Of a stretch of 64,000 nt of DNA, positions 18,946 through 28,111 are shown in pieces. This stretch comes from Fulvimarina pelagi HTCC2506 (lineage in GTDB: Bacteria; Pseudomonadota; Alphaproteobacteria; Rhizobiales; Rhizobiaceae). Made by a program: the position numbers and the translations under genes. Position 1 is the stretch's first letter. Each line of letters begins with the position of its first letter. The notes under the pieces are model-generated. The model did no database searches. It worked only from the letters and a program-made list of their open reading frames with translations, and was not told the origin of the DNA. The stretch is taken from assembly GCF_000153705.1 (NCBI RefSeq), contig NZ_DS022272.1:2802798-2866797 (forward strand). Reading direction: 5' to 3'.

Positions 18946-19361
18946 GAATGGGAGAACGTCTTGGGGCCCTGGTTCTCGTCGGTCTGCTGTGCTGCCTCGT
19001 CCTGATCGACATCCTTCTGAACGGGCGACCGCTCGAACTGATGGCAGCGCCCGCGGCAGCGCTCCTGCTCGCCAGCGGTGCTGTGGCGTTCTACTCACGC
19101 GGCACGAGCGAGGGGCGCGGGGCACCCTATGCGGTGGGGCCAGTGCGCCGACCCGAAAACGGCTGGAACCGCCTTCTGATCGTCTCGGTCGCTATAGCAC
19201 TAATCTCTCCGCGCATTGGAGTTCCGTTTCTGGCATACGCCATCGCGCGGCAAGGCGGGGCAGGCACAGGAGCCAGTATCTCAGTCGTATTAATAGCTGT
19301 TTTGACCACGGAGGGACTTTTCGCCATGGTCGTTGGAGCGCCTCTTCCGCTCTTTCCCTGA
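18942..19361 (+). CDS. tctB: Tripartite tricarboxylate transporter small permease (TctB family)
   Basis: Small membrane subunit of the TTT transporter, 139 residues with four hydrophobic segments (residues about 8-24, 32-50, 76-95 and 110-132). The start is fixed by the ATGA overlap with tctA at 18942. Sequence conservation in TctB is low, so the assignment rests on size, topology and position. The order C-A-B differs from the commoner C-B-A. A 76-base gap separates it from the ligase gene. Confidence 0.8.
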   Translation: MRMGERLGALVLVGLLCCLVLIDILLNGRPLELMAAPAAALLLASGAVAFYSRGTSEGRGAPYAVGPVRRPENGWNRLLIVSVAIALISPRIGVPFLAYAIARQGGAGTGASISVVLIAVLTTEGLFAMVVGAPLPLFP

Positions 19362-19437
19362 TGAGCGAGAGGGATGCCGCAAGACCTGTCGCCGCCGATA
19401 ATACGGAAGCCTGCTCGAACGAGATACCTTCGAAATC

Positions 19438-20811
19438 ATGAGTAGAGATGAGACCGCTCGCGACCTAAAGGTTCTTGAGCGTTACACCGACCAGGCATTC
19501 GCGACGCAGGAAGCCAAGCGTATGATCGCGCTGCAGAGGCAGATACTTTCAGAACAGCGGCTACCGAGGGCCGAAATCGCGGCCCGAGTACGGGCGCAGG
19601 CTCTTGGGCTGCTGTCTGTGGCTACCCAAACGACGCCCTTTTATCAGGATGAGAAATATTCTGAACTTCCGGCGCGCATTTCCGCGAATTTCGATCATTG
19701 GGCCGAACTGCCAATCATCGACAGGAACATGCTACAGGCATCGGCCGACCGGTTTCATGCCCATGCGCTGCCACAAGGCCATGTTGTGACGGCGTCGGCA
19801 CGAAGTTCAGGTTCTACGGGAACGCCTGTGGAAGTAGCGACGACCAATGTCGTTGGCAGATGGCAGCAGGCGTTCACGCTCCGCTCCGCGGTCTGGACCC
19901 GGCGCGATCTCGATGCGACGATCGCCATCATCCGCAAATTCAAGGATCCATCGACACGCCCGCCGGTCGGCGCTTGGAGCGATCACTGGTCGAGCACGAC
20001 GGCGTTTCCGTTTCGAACGGGTCCCGTCGCACGCCTCGATGCCCCAAGTGCGACAGTGCGCGAGCACCTTGACTGGCTGAAGAGGGTGAAACCAGCTTAC
20101 CTACTGACCTATCCATCCCTGTTGCGCGAACTTCTGTACCTGTTGGAGGGCGACGCTGACGACTGGCGACCGAGAGGGATATCGACCCTGGGCGAAGCCG
20201 TCGATGAAGATTTGCGCAAGTCCGCGAAGCGCCTCTGCGGTTTGCGCGTCGATGATGTGTATTCGGCCGAGGAGTGCGGCGTGATCGCCATGCAGTGCCC
20301 AAGCCATGGCCGTTATCACATTCAGTCTGAGAGTTTGATGGTTGAGGTCCTGGACGACGAAGGAACGCCTTGCAAACCCGGCGAGGAGGGGCGCGTCGTG
20401 GTGACAACGCTCGCCAATTTCGCCTCTCCTCTCATCCGCTATGCCGTCGGCGATCGGGCGGTCGCGGGTGTTTCATGCGGATGCGGGCGAAATCTTCCTG
20501 TCCTGACCTCCGTTCTCGGACGGGAGCGCAATTTGATGGTAACGAGCGGGGGCAAATTCTGGCCGAGCTTCGGGACACGCAGGTTCGCCGAGATCGCGCC
20601 GATCGAAACCCAGCAGTTCCGCCAGACCGCGCTGGACGAGATCACATTTCGATATGTATGCGGCGCTGCATTGTCCGGTGAGCAGAAAGAAGCCCTTCGT
20701 GCACGCGTTCAAGCTTCACTGCCCCATCCGATGAACATCGTGCTCGAACGGGTTCCGGAGCTTACGAAATCTCCGAGTGGAAAGTTTGAGGTCTTCGCGC
20801 GCGAGTTTTGA
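19438..20811 (+). CDS. PaaK-like adenylate-forming ligase (phenylacetate-CoA ligase family)
   Basis: A 457-residue ANL-superfamily enzyme that would activate a carboxylic acid as an acyl-AMP. The phosphate-binding motif SSGSTGTP is at residues 123-130, and the adenine/acid-binding region DVYSAEECGVIAMQCP is near 280. The hinge-like segment YAVGDRA follows, with a CGCGR cysteine cluster after it and a C-terminal lid. The protein resembles the CapK/PaaK branch more than classic acyl-CoA synthetases. It follows the tctCAB transporter on the same strand with 76 bases between, so import of an acid followed by activation is a reasonable inference. Whether CoA or another acceptor is used cannot be told. 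Confidence 0.78.
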   Translation: MSRDETARDLKVLERYTDQAFATQEAKRMIALQRQILSEQRLPRAEIAARVRAQALGLLSVATQTTPFYQDEKYSELPARISANFDHWAELPIIDRNMLQASADRFHAHALPQGHVVTASARSSGSTGTPVEVATTNVVGRWQQAFTLRSAVWTRRDLDATIAIIRKFKDPSTRPPVGAWSDHWSSTTAFPFRTGPVARLDAPSATVREHLDWLKRVKPAYLLTYPSLLRELLYLLEGDADDWRPRGISTLGEAVDEDLRKSAKRLCGLRVDDVYSAEECGVIAMQCPSHGRYHIQSESLMVEVLDDEGTPCKPGEEGRVVVTTLANFASPLIRYAVGDRAVAGVSCGCGRNLPVLTSVLGRERNLMVTSGGKFWPSFGTRRFAEIAPIETQQFRQTALDEITFRYVCGAALSGEQKEALRARVQASLPHPMNIVLERVPELTKSPSGKFEVFAREF

Positions 20812-20913
20812 CGTAGAATGCCAACGTTCAACATCGCGCGGTCATTCTCTCCGTGTCGGACGAGACTACATGTTTGGGATGGTATCTAGGTCCTTTCGGC
20901 TACCACAGCATGC

Positions 20914-21714
20914 CTATGTTTTCCGCGCAACAAGCTGGATGTACTCAGCGCTGCTCCCCACGGCCGGACCCACAATCAGAGCCCCCGGTTTCTTTAAGAC
21001 GCACGCTTCGAGTGACTCGACCACCAAGCCAGCGGTCTTGCAATATTCAGCAACATCATTGGCCGACCGCAACGGGACTGTTTCGCGCTGCAGAGCATAT
21101 TCAAGGACCGCCTGCCGGCATTCGTTAGGCGATATCGTGTGAAGCTGCGGACAGTTCCGAAGCCGTTCGGTGGCAAGCGCTGCCAAGCGCTCGGCATTTG
21201 ACGCCGTGAATCTTACGTCTTCAGCTTTTTGTCTCAGCCGATTTACCGTGATCAGGGCGCCGCCCGGCACCAATAGATCGGCCCATTTTTGGAACATTCG
21301 CGGTCGTTCAATCTCGGCGATCTGGCCAAGGAAAGAGTGGGTTAAGATCAGATCGAATGTTTTTCTCGTTTCCCAAGTCAGTATGTCAGCCTGATACACC
21401 TTCAGCGCTGAGGACACGTTGGAACGTAAGGCGAGATGACCGGGCGTACGACAGATATCAACGAAGGTTATTTCGGTACGTCGATTGCTGGCGTATGCGA
21501 CATCGTAAATAAGTTCGGCGAGAGCCGTATCGCTCGCTCCGCTGACGAGCACACGCGTTGTTGGACTATAAAGATTTCGTGCTATTGCTTTATGGAAGAA
21601 CTCGGCCTGATCAGCAGGTTCTGCCCCAAGTCGCAATGCTCGCAGCAATGGGCGAACCTGATGGTACCGGGTGCAATTTTTTTTGCAATTTCGGGGGGCG
21701 AGAGCCCAAGCCAT
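20914..21714 (-). CDS. Class I SAM-dependent methyltransferase, function unknown
   Basis: A methyltransferase of 266 residues if it starts at the ATG at 21714 (MAWALAPRNCKK). The Rossmann motifs are visible: RVLVSGASDTALAELI (motif I), EITFVDICRTP (acidic residue after beta-2), QADILTW and FDLILTHSFLGQ, then LVPGGALITVNRL. The substrate is unknown. The gene is convergent with the PaaK-like ligase and its upstream side runs directly into an insertion sequence remnant. An in-frame TTG at 21738 lies at the IS edge, so the original N-terminus or promoter may have been replaced. Its base composition looks lower in GC than the core genes around it. Confidence 0.72.
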   Translation of the reverse strand: MAWALAPRNCKKNCTRYHQVRPLLRALRLGAEPADQAEFFHKAIARNLYSPTTRVLVSGASDTALAELIYDVAYASNRRTEITFVDICRTPGHLALRSNVSSALKVYQADILTWETRKTFDLILTHSFLGQIAEIERPRMFQKWADLLVPGGALITVNRLRQKAEDVRFTASNAERLAALATERLRNCPQLHTISPNECRQAVLEYALQRETVPLRSANDVAEYCKTAGLVVESLEACVLKKPGALIVGPAVGSSAEYIQLVARKT

Positions 21715-21724
21715 TTTAGCTAAT

Positions 21725-22300
21725 TCAAAAGCGTTCAAGTATCTCGATCGGCTTCACTATGCTGCGGAGAGAGACGTCAGGCCATAAGCGTTGGTAATGG
21801 CCGTCAACCTGTTTCTGAGTGTAGACAAAGTTCCGACGATTATCCAGTTTCGCTGACACATCGTGGACGAAGGGTAGCCATAGTTTGACTGCGGCGATGG
21901 AGACGAAGCCGAGATAGGGTTCTCTGGTTTCGTCGTGTCGTGTGGCGACCCGCCGCCAGTTCTTGAGTTTGTAAAACAGGCGCGCGACGAGATTGCGCCA
22001 TTTGTACTTCTCAGCGTCATGCGACGACGGATCGATCCGGTTCCGCTTGGCGGGAATAACCGCCTCGATGTTCGCCACTCGCAATTCCTTACGCACCCCG
22101 GCTGCGTCCTACGTCGTATCCCTTCCCTTATCGGCTAAAAGCGCTTCGATCCGATCGTCGATCATGCGCATCAACGGGCCGAAGCCGATGACGTCGTGTG
22201 TCTGGCCCGGTGGCAGGAGAAAGCCGAGCGGGCGCCCTTTGCCGTCGCACCACGCGTGGAGCTTCGAGGTGAAGTCGACCTGCGATCGGCCGAGCGCTTA
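21725..22300 (-). pseudogene. IS5-family transposase, C-terminal piece
   Basis: Reads ALGRSQVDFTSKLHAWCDGK from 22300 leftward, then DDRIEALLADKGRD. After a frame break near 22105 it reads IEAVIPAKRNR, EKYKWRNLVARLFYKLKNWR and YLGFVSIAAVKLWLPFVHD. These are the DDE-domain blocks of IS427-type IS5 transposases, including the glutamate-containing YKWRNLVARLF-KLK(N)WRR block. The piece lacks its N-terminal half, which lies beyond the inserted IS110 element, and is internally frameshifted. Confidence 0.85.
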
Positions 22301-23655
22301 GGTTTTCTAAGTCCCTTTCATGGATGGTCCGCCCCTCAGGCTCCCGTGTAGGGTTGCCGATGTCTGGATAGGAAGGAGCGAACTGTGAACATCATGATTC
22401 TGGGCATTGATCTCGGCAAGAACAGCTGCAACCTCGTTGGCTTCGACGAAGGTGGAACCATGGTCCTGAGGCGTCGGGTGTGGCGTGAGAACTTGATTGC
22501 CTTCACCGCCAAGCTTCCTCCTGCGTAATTGCGATGGAAGCCTGCTATGGCGCTCATCACGCTGGCCGGGCGATGCAGGCGCAAGGCCGTGACATCCGCA
22601 TGATGTTGCCGGAATACGTTCGGCCTTACGTGGAGGCCTAGAAAATGACGACCGCGATGCCGAGGCGATCGCGGAAGCTGCGACACGACCGACCATGCGG
22701 TTCGTCGCTCTCAAGAGCGAAGAGCAACTAGACGTTCAAACCCTGCACCGGGTGCGCGACAGGCTCGTCGGCGACCGCACACCACTGACGAACCAGATCC
22801 GAAGCCTGCTTCTGGAGCGCGGTAATGTCGTCGCTCAAAGGCATGTAAAGTTGCGTTTGCGGTTGGAAGTATTGCTCGAGGGCGAGACCGATAGGCTCGG
22901 TGTCCGCATGAGCTTCCTGCTGGCGGACATGAGAAAGCGCTGGGACGAATTGGACGGGCGGATCGCCGCCTTCGACGCGGAATTCGTCTCAATGTCCAAA
23001 AGCGATGAACGCGCCAAACGGCTGACGACGATTCCGGGCATTGGTCCTCTCAACGCCACGGCGCTTGTGGCCGCCATGGGAGCCGCCGCGACTTTTGTGA
23101 AGGGACGCGACCTAGCGGCCTGGCTCGGCCTCGTTCCGCGACAGGTGACGACCGGCGGACGGCCCAAGCTTCTGGGGATCACTAAGCGCGGTTCCAAATA
23201 CCTGCGCAAGATGCTGATCCAGGGTGCCCAAGCGGCAATGCCGGTCTTGCGGGCGTCGGACACGGCCGTCGGATCGTGGCTGCGCGGACTTCTGGCGAGG
23301 ACGCATCCCAACACCGCCGTGGTCGCGCTTGCGGCGAGATGGCGCGGACCGTCTGGGCGCTACTTCGTCACGCTTGTTCTTACGAGGAGCGACCGCAAAC
23401 GATCTGATGAAATTGGCCTCGATTTCCGTGCCGGAGCCAACGAGCTGCGAGCGGTGAAAGGAAGATGGCCTGACAGTCGATCGGCGCTCTCAAAACCTCC
23501 GGTGCAAGATGGCTCTCCGAAGCCGGCCCTTTTATGAGGATCAGAACGCGCGGATCTCCATCTTGGCGGCGGCACGACCGACATGCCGGATACGTTTTTG
23601 CAGACTGCTCACGCCTTCAATCGGAAACCACTTGCAACAGGGGCGGGCCATACGT
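22301..23655 (+). mobile_element. IS110-family element inserted in the IS5-type element
   Basis: An element of about 1.35 kb carrying a degraded IS110/IS1111-type transposase. Its limits are inferred from where the two IS5 transposase halves stop matching (near 22300 and 23655), not from seen terminal repeats. The size fits the IS110 family, which often lacks clear terminal repeats. The noncoding left end (22301-22384, about 84 bases) is where IS110-family elements can encode a guide-type RNA, but no structure was worked out here. Confidence 0.65.
22385..23407 (+). pseudogene. IS110-family transposase with several frameshifts
   Basis: Starts at GTG 22385 (LGIDLGKNSCNLVGFDEGG, the RuvC-like first Asp of DEDD). 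The frame shifts near 22527 to CVIAMEACYGAHHAGRAMQA (Glu of the DEDD set) and PEYVRPYVEA. It shifts again near 22640 to DRDAEAIAEAATRP and continues to the Transposase_20 part, LTTIPGIGPLNATALVAAMG and LGITKRGSKYLRKMLIQGAQ. A last shift near 23336 leads to the normal end MARTVWALLRHACSYEE and a stop at 23407. At least three frameshifts make it inactive. Confidence 0.88.
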
Positions 23656-23956
23656 TTACGCCCACCGCGCAGTGATGAGCGCGCACGACAGTGGAATCGA
23701 CCATGTCGGCCGATCGCTCTCGATCCGCCATCTCCGCCAGCGTTTCGAGCATCGCATCGAACAGGCCGGTTTCGAGCCAAAGGCGATAACGCCGGAAGAC
23801 GCTGTTCCATTTGCCGTATTCATCGGGCAGATGCCGCCATTGCGGCCCGGTCCGGGCAAGCCACCTCATGCCTTCGAAGAAACGGCGGTTATCGTGTGAG
23901 GGTCGGCATCCGCGCCCGCGCTCCGCAGGCAGGAGAGGCTCGATGATCGCACAGTC
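23609..23956 (-). pseudogene. IS5-family transposase, N-terminal piece
   Basis: Reads IIEPLLPAERGRGCRPSHDN, then MRWLARTGPQWRHLPDEYGK and DMVDSTVVRAHHCAVG, the N-terminal DUF4096-like part and first catalytic Asp block of IS427-type transposases. A TAA lies just upstream of the first recognisable codons, so the original start is missing. After HHCAVG (near 23660) the sequence no longer matches, marking the junction with the inserted element. Confidence 0.85.
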
Positions 23957-24190
23957 TTATTAGATATTTCGATGCGCTCGCCCAAAACTGCCTCCAAATG
24001 GCAGTCTCTATCGACCAAGCGAAAGCGCGTCGACCTTTGTTCACGTAGCCTAAGGACCCTGGGTCCCTGCGGCGGCCAAGGGCAGCTTTCCGCCTCAAGT
24101 GTCCGAAAGCTGCAGGTCTGCTTACGGGCCATTTTAAACAACACAGGGTCGACGATCTAGGGTCCTGATGATCCTAAGACACCAACCGAG

Positions 24191-24670
24191 TTATCGGATC
24201 GCGAGCACGTTGCCGTCAAATCGGTGGATCTTGTCCTGCTGGGGCGTCATGTAGACCGTATCCGCAGCATGCACGGGGAATTCGCCACCTGCCCGGACCG
24301 TCAGCGGTTCGGAACGATCGGAGGTCTGGACGTGCAGGAAGGTGTCGGAGCCGAGATGCTCGGAGACCTTCACTTCGCCCTTCCACTGGCCTTCCGACTG
24401 GGAGAGATCAATATGCTCGGGGCGCACGCCAATCATGTCGGCGTTGTGGCTTTTGGCGTCCGAGCCGCCCATCAGATTCATCTTCGGCGAACCGATGAAG
24501 CCTGCGACGAAGGTGTTTCTCGGCTTGGTGTAGAGTTCCAGCGGAGAGCCCACCTGCTCGATATTGCCGGCTCTCAGCACGACGATCTTGTCGGCCATGG
24601 TCATTGCTTCGACCTGGTCGTGAGTCACGTAGATCATCGTCGTCTTGAGGCGCTGATGAAGCTCGGAGAA
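24191..24670 (-). pseudogene. C-terminal fragment of a sugar ABC transporter ATPase (MalK/UgpC type)
   Basis: About 160 codons. They begin at the H-loop region ([20 protein letters not shown]), then [20 protein letters not shown] and [12 protein letters not shown], with a TOBE-like tail ending [13 protein letters not shown]. Walker A, the signature motif and Walker B are absent: the reading frame loses similarity just before SELHQRL near 24670. It is the tail of a CUT1-family sugar transporter ATPase whose front half and partner genes are gone. No function is expected. Confidence 0.85.
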
Positions 24671-24710
24671 AGCAGGTCGAGGGACCGATTATAGTTGAAG
24701 GTTCTGATGT

Positions 24711-26495
24711 TTAAATCGGAAAGAATATTTGGATCGCAACGAGCGATGTCAGCCCCGCGATGATGTTCATCGGGATACCGATCTTCAGGAAGTCGACGAA
24801 CGTGTAGTTGCCAGCGCCGTAAACCAGCGTGTTGGTCTGGTAGCCGATTGGTGTCGCGAAGCTAGCACTTGCAGAAAACATGACCGCGACGACGAAGGGG
24901 CGGGGGTCGACCCCGAGTTGGGTCGCCAGCGCAATGACAATTGGCGTGAAGATCACGGCAACGGCGTTGTTGGTTACAACCTCGGTCAAAATAGAGCCGA
25001 GCAAATAAACGGCTGCCAGCATCAAAATTGGATGCAGTCCTTCCAGCCAAGGAGTTAGCGCGTTGACGACCATCTCGACGGCACCGGTATTTTCCAGCCC
25101 GGCCCCGACGATCAACATGGCGAAAATCAGGATCAGAATGGATCCGTCGATCGATTGCCATGCCTCGTCATTGTCAATGCACCGCAGGATCAGGATCGCG
25201 GCGACCGCGACAAGAGCAAGAATGCCAATCGGCATGACGTCGAAGGCGGAAAGCGCGACGACTGCGACAAGCGCCATCACAGCGATTGGCGCCTGTCGGC
25301 GGCGATAGGCACGCCCGCCAGGGGCAGTGACAGACACGACGTCACCAGACCGGGCCAACTCCTCAAATCCTGCCGCACTACCTTCCAGAAGGAGCTTGTC
25401 GGCAGGCCGCAACATGACACTGGAGAGATCGGCGCCAGCGATGTGCCGGGGTCGGAACGCGCCGAGGACGCGCATCCCGGCGCGCCGTCCAAGAGCGAGG
25501 TCCGCGATCCGGACGCCGGAACTGCGGCGTGAAGGAGTAACGATGGCTTCGGCGATGCGGATCTGAGCATCAGGGTCGAGTTCGACGGAGCGACGCAAAC
25601 CGACACGAAGGCCTGGCTTCTCCGTGAAAGTCAGAAGCTCCGATGTCCTAGCGAGAAGGATGATCGCATCGCCCCGCTCAATAATGGTGTCTGACAGACC
25701 CGCGCGTAGTATCTCCTTGCCCCGCCTTATGCCGGTCACGCGCACGCCGGACCTCTGGAAGTCAGCGATATCCTTGAGATGTAACCCGATGCGGCGACTG
25801 TCAGCGAGTATCGTCACCTCCGAGAGGAAGAGTGTTTCGTCGCCTTCTGCCGTACCTTCCTTATTGCTGCGAGACGGGAGCAGGAACGGCCCGAGCAGAA
25901 TCATCGTCAGACCGCCGACCAGAGCTACGACGATGCCAACTGGTGCAATTTCGAAGATCGAGAACGGATCAAGGCCGTTTTCTCGTGCTACACCGTCCAC
26001 GAGGATGTTGGTCGAGGTTCCGATCAGTGTGCATGTGCCACCGAGGATCGCCGCGTAGGACAGCGGAATAAGAAGCCGCGACGGCGCGAGATCGAGGCTG
26101 ACCGCAAGCCTGATCACGACAGGGATCAGGACAAGGACAACCGGCGTATTGTTCATGAAGGCCGACGCCGCGATCGTTGCGAATATGAACAGGCCGACGG
26201 CCAGAACGGGATGACGCTTTGCGCGCTCGATCACGAGGTCTGCAAGGGCATCCAACACTCCGGTCCGCACCAGTGCGCCGGAGACCACAAACATCGCGGC
26301 GATCGTGATAGGCGCGGAATTGGAGAAGACGTTCATGACGTCGTGCTGAGGGACAAGCCCGAAGACAACAAAAAGCGCAGCGGCCCCAGCGGCGGTAACC
26401 TCAGGCGGATATTTTTCGATCGCGAATGCGATGAAAAGACAAAGCAGGATGATGAGGGCGATGACCGGTTCGCTGATACCGATGAGTTCGCTCAA
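24711..26495 (-). CDS. SLC13/DASS-type anion permease with two RCK_C (TrkA-C) domains
   Basis: A 594-residue inner-membrane transporter. Its two membrane halves each carry an Asn/Thr-rich hairpin motif (FMNNTPVVLVLIPVV in the first, VVTNNAVAVIFTPIVIALA in the second), typical of the divalent anion/sodium symporter superfamily. Between them, about residues 215-390, are two RCK_C-like cytoplasmic domains (SGVRVTGIRRG ... ERGDAIILLA and RAGMRVLGAFRPRHIAGADL). This architecture is common in bacterial permeases annotated for sulfate or other anions; the substrate cannot be told here. It is intact although it sits among pseudogenes. Confidence 0.85.
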   Translation of the reverse strand: MSELIGISEPVIALIILLCLFIAFAIEKYPPEVTAAGAAALFVVFGLVPQHDVMNVFSNSAPITIAAMFVVSGALVRTGVLDALADLVIERAKRHPVLAVGLFIFATIAASAFMNNTPVVLVLIPVVIRLAVSLDLAPSRLLIPLSYAAILGGTCTLIGTSTNILVDGVARENGLDPFSIFEIAPVGIVVALVGGLTMILLGPFLLPSRSNKEGTAEGDETLFLSEVTILADSRRIGLHLKDIADFQRSGVRVTGIRRGKEILRAGLSDTIIERGDAIILLARTSELLTFTEKPGLRVGLRRSVELDPDAQIRIAEAIVTPSRRSSGVRIADLALGRRAGMRVLGAFRPRHIAGADLSSVMLRPADKLLLEGSAAGFEELARSGDVVSVTAPGGRAYRRRQAPIAVMALVAVVALSAFDVMPIGILALVAVAAILILRCIDNDEAWQSIDGSILILIFAMLIVGAGLENTGAVEMVVNALTPWLEGLHPILMLAAVYLLGSILTEVVTNNAVAVIFTPIVIALATQLGVDPRPFVVAVMFSASASFATPIGYQTNTLVYGAGNYTFVDFLKIGIPMNIIAGLTSLVAIQIFFPI

Positions 26496-27710
26496 ACGTC
26501 GGCCACCTCCGTCCCTCGACCCGGATACAGAGGGTCAGCCGGGGCTGTAAACACCAATGAAAGCGGAGATGTTCCCGGAGTGTCGAGACATTCTCCTGCC
26601 TGCCAAGCGCCACCAAGCAATCGTGTCTGAGCGGCAGAAGTGGGAGTTGAGACGCGCGATTTCAGCGTCGCCAGTCACGAACTTTCTCATTCACATCTAG
26701 GAAACGCCACGATTATTCGTTCAGTTCGCCGATGTTTCGGTAGCGGGACAGGTCTCTGCATCTCAACTTATATTAGAACTCTGCATTTCCGCCGCACGAA
26801 CTGACCGTACCTGTTTCCACTTGGCCATAGACAGGCGTAGACTTGCAAAATGGCCAGTAGCTATGCCCCTTTTTTGGTGCTAGATCAGTCTAGCTGGTGT
26901 CCCGCCAGTTTCGGCTCAAGGTCGTCCGCCAATGATCAGGCGTTCTATTATATGGGGCGTTGACTCGACGCTTACGCCCCTTGCAAGTTGGATTTTTATT
27001 CTTTCGACTTGCCTGGTTGCTTTCGCACTTGGTTCGCTTTGGATGCAGTGGATGACCTGAGCAACGGCTGCTCTAGTGTGCTGAATCAAGCTGATATTTG
27101 TAGCAGAATCGATATTCTGTCGTTAAATATTTAGCGATATTCTCAGTTCGCTGCGCTGCAGGCTTCTTAGTTCTTGATAGGCCAGTTCGTTGCTTTCTCA
27201 AGGCGAGAGATTTTCCTGAAGAAATTCACGTAAGCTATACGGCGGACGGAACGCTGCATCTTCTGTTAGAAGCCGCTGAAAATTGCGGTTTCTGAACGTC
27301 TCTAAAACATCGGACGTTTAGTCGGAAGCTGACCCTGTTGCGCTGACCTAGTTCCAGCATTCACTTAGCGTGAAGATCATAGATAGCCCAAATGCCGGGG
27401 CTGCTTCCTCTTCGCAACGGCGAGGGTCTCTAGAATACCGATCGTCACACGTAACGCCACAATATTGGAGATGAGCGATCAGGGTTTCGTTCATGCGGTC
27501 GAGAGCTGACCTTTTTGTTTAGCAAGTACTGGCTTTGCAAGGGTGGCGACCGGTCGTTCACAAGACCGCTGGCGGATATCAGCCTTACAGGTTAAAGCTC
27601 TTCGAAAGATCGCCAAGTGAAGATTGCTTCAGCTACGGCATGTGCTGACATTTGGCGAGGCGCAGTCCGATACACTCGCAAGTTGCTCAAGAAATACCGA
27701 TCAAGCCGCG
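26496..27710. other. 1.2 kb stretch without a clear gene
   Basis: Noticeably AT-richer than the rest of the window. No conserved protein was recognised in any frame and no tRNA-like cloverleaf was seen. The only coding candidate is a 42-codon frame at 26932-27060, listed separately. It probably represents eroded accessory DNA between the permease and the proline racemase remnant. Confidence 0.5.
26932..27060 (+). CDS. Possible small single-pass membrane protein (42 aa)
   Basis: ATG at 26932 opens 42 codons ending in TGA at 27060. Residues about 17-40 form one hydrophobic stretch (LASWIFILSTCLVAFALGSL) preceded by RR near the N-terminus, as in small bitopic membrane proteins. The ribosome binding site is poor (CAAGG, about ten bases upstream). 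No family is recognised and there is no partner gene beside it. It could be a chance frame in AT-richer DNA. Confidence 0.25.
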   Translation: MIRRSIIWGVDSTLTPLASWIFILSTCLVAFALGSLWMQWMT

Positions 27711-27998
27711 ATGCGCAGCACGAAGACGATCCATGTTGTGTCCTGCCACGCTGAGGGCGAGGTGGAAACGCCCTATGGCGGTTATAGTTTTATGTTGGTC
27801 GATGCGGCAGCGATGGGCGTTGAGTTCAGGCCTGAGGAGGCGCGCAAGCTTGCCGAACGCGGTGTTAGAATTACCAATGTCCTCAATGCCGGCCACCAAT
27901 TCTACCACCCTGATAACCCGGAATGGACGCATGTATCCTTCTGCCTCTTCGCCGGGCCGGTAGTAGGCGAAGAAGCGTTGGAGCAGGCAGTAGATTGA
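27711..27998 (+). pseudogene. Proline racemase family remnant with internal deletion
   Basis: Begins MRSTKTIHVVSCHAEGEV, the typical start of trans-3-hydroxyproline dehydratase/4-hydroxyproline epimerase family proteins. It then jumps directly to TPYGGYSFMLVDAAAMGVEF and the later block HPDNPEWTHVSFCLFAGPV. About 130 residues that normally lie between, including the first catalytic Cys region, are missing. The C-terminal half with the second catalytic Cys is also absent. It is a deletion product without expected activity. The bases before it hold no other recognisable gene. Confidence 0.75.
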
Positions 27999-28111
27999 AC
28001 CCAACTCGACGGGCCGGCAAGCGAACCGTTCGGTCCCAAGAGGTTATAAGCGAAGGCCGCCAGCCTGCGAATGGTCGATCGGGACCGACGCCTCGAAATA
28101 ATCCGGCATCT

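Larger units (their letters stand above)
21725..23956 (-). mobile_element. IS5-family (IS427-like) remnant split by an IS110-family element
   Basis: Two pieces of one minus-strand IS5-type transposase flank an element on the other strand. The N-terminal piece is at 23609-23956 and the C-terminal piece at 21725-22300. Together they cover most of an IS427-like protein of about 250 residues. The intervening 1.35 kb is the IS110-family copy. Terminal inverted repeats were not identified with confidence. The element is dead. Confidence 0.75.

Noticed and set aside
26496-27710. A tRNA or prophage attachment site in the gene-free stretch
   Set aside because: No cloverleaf, integrase or direct repeat could be found by eye.
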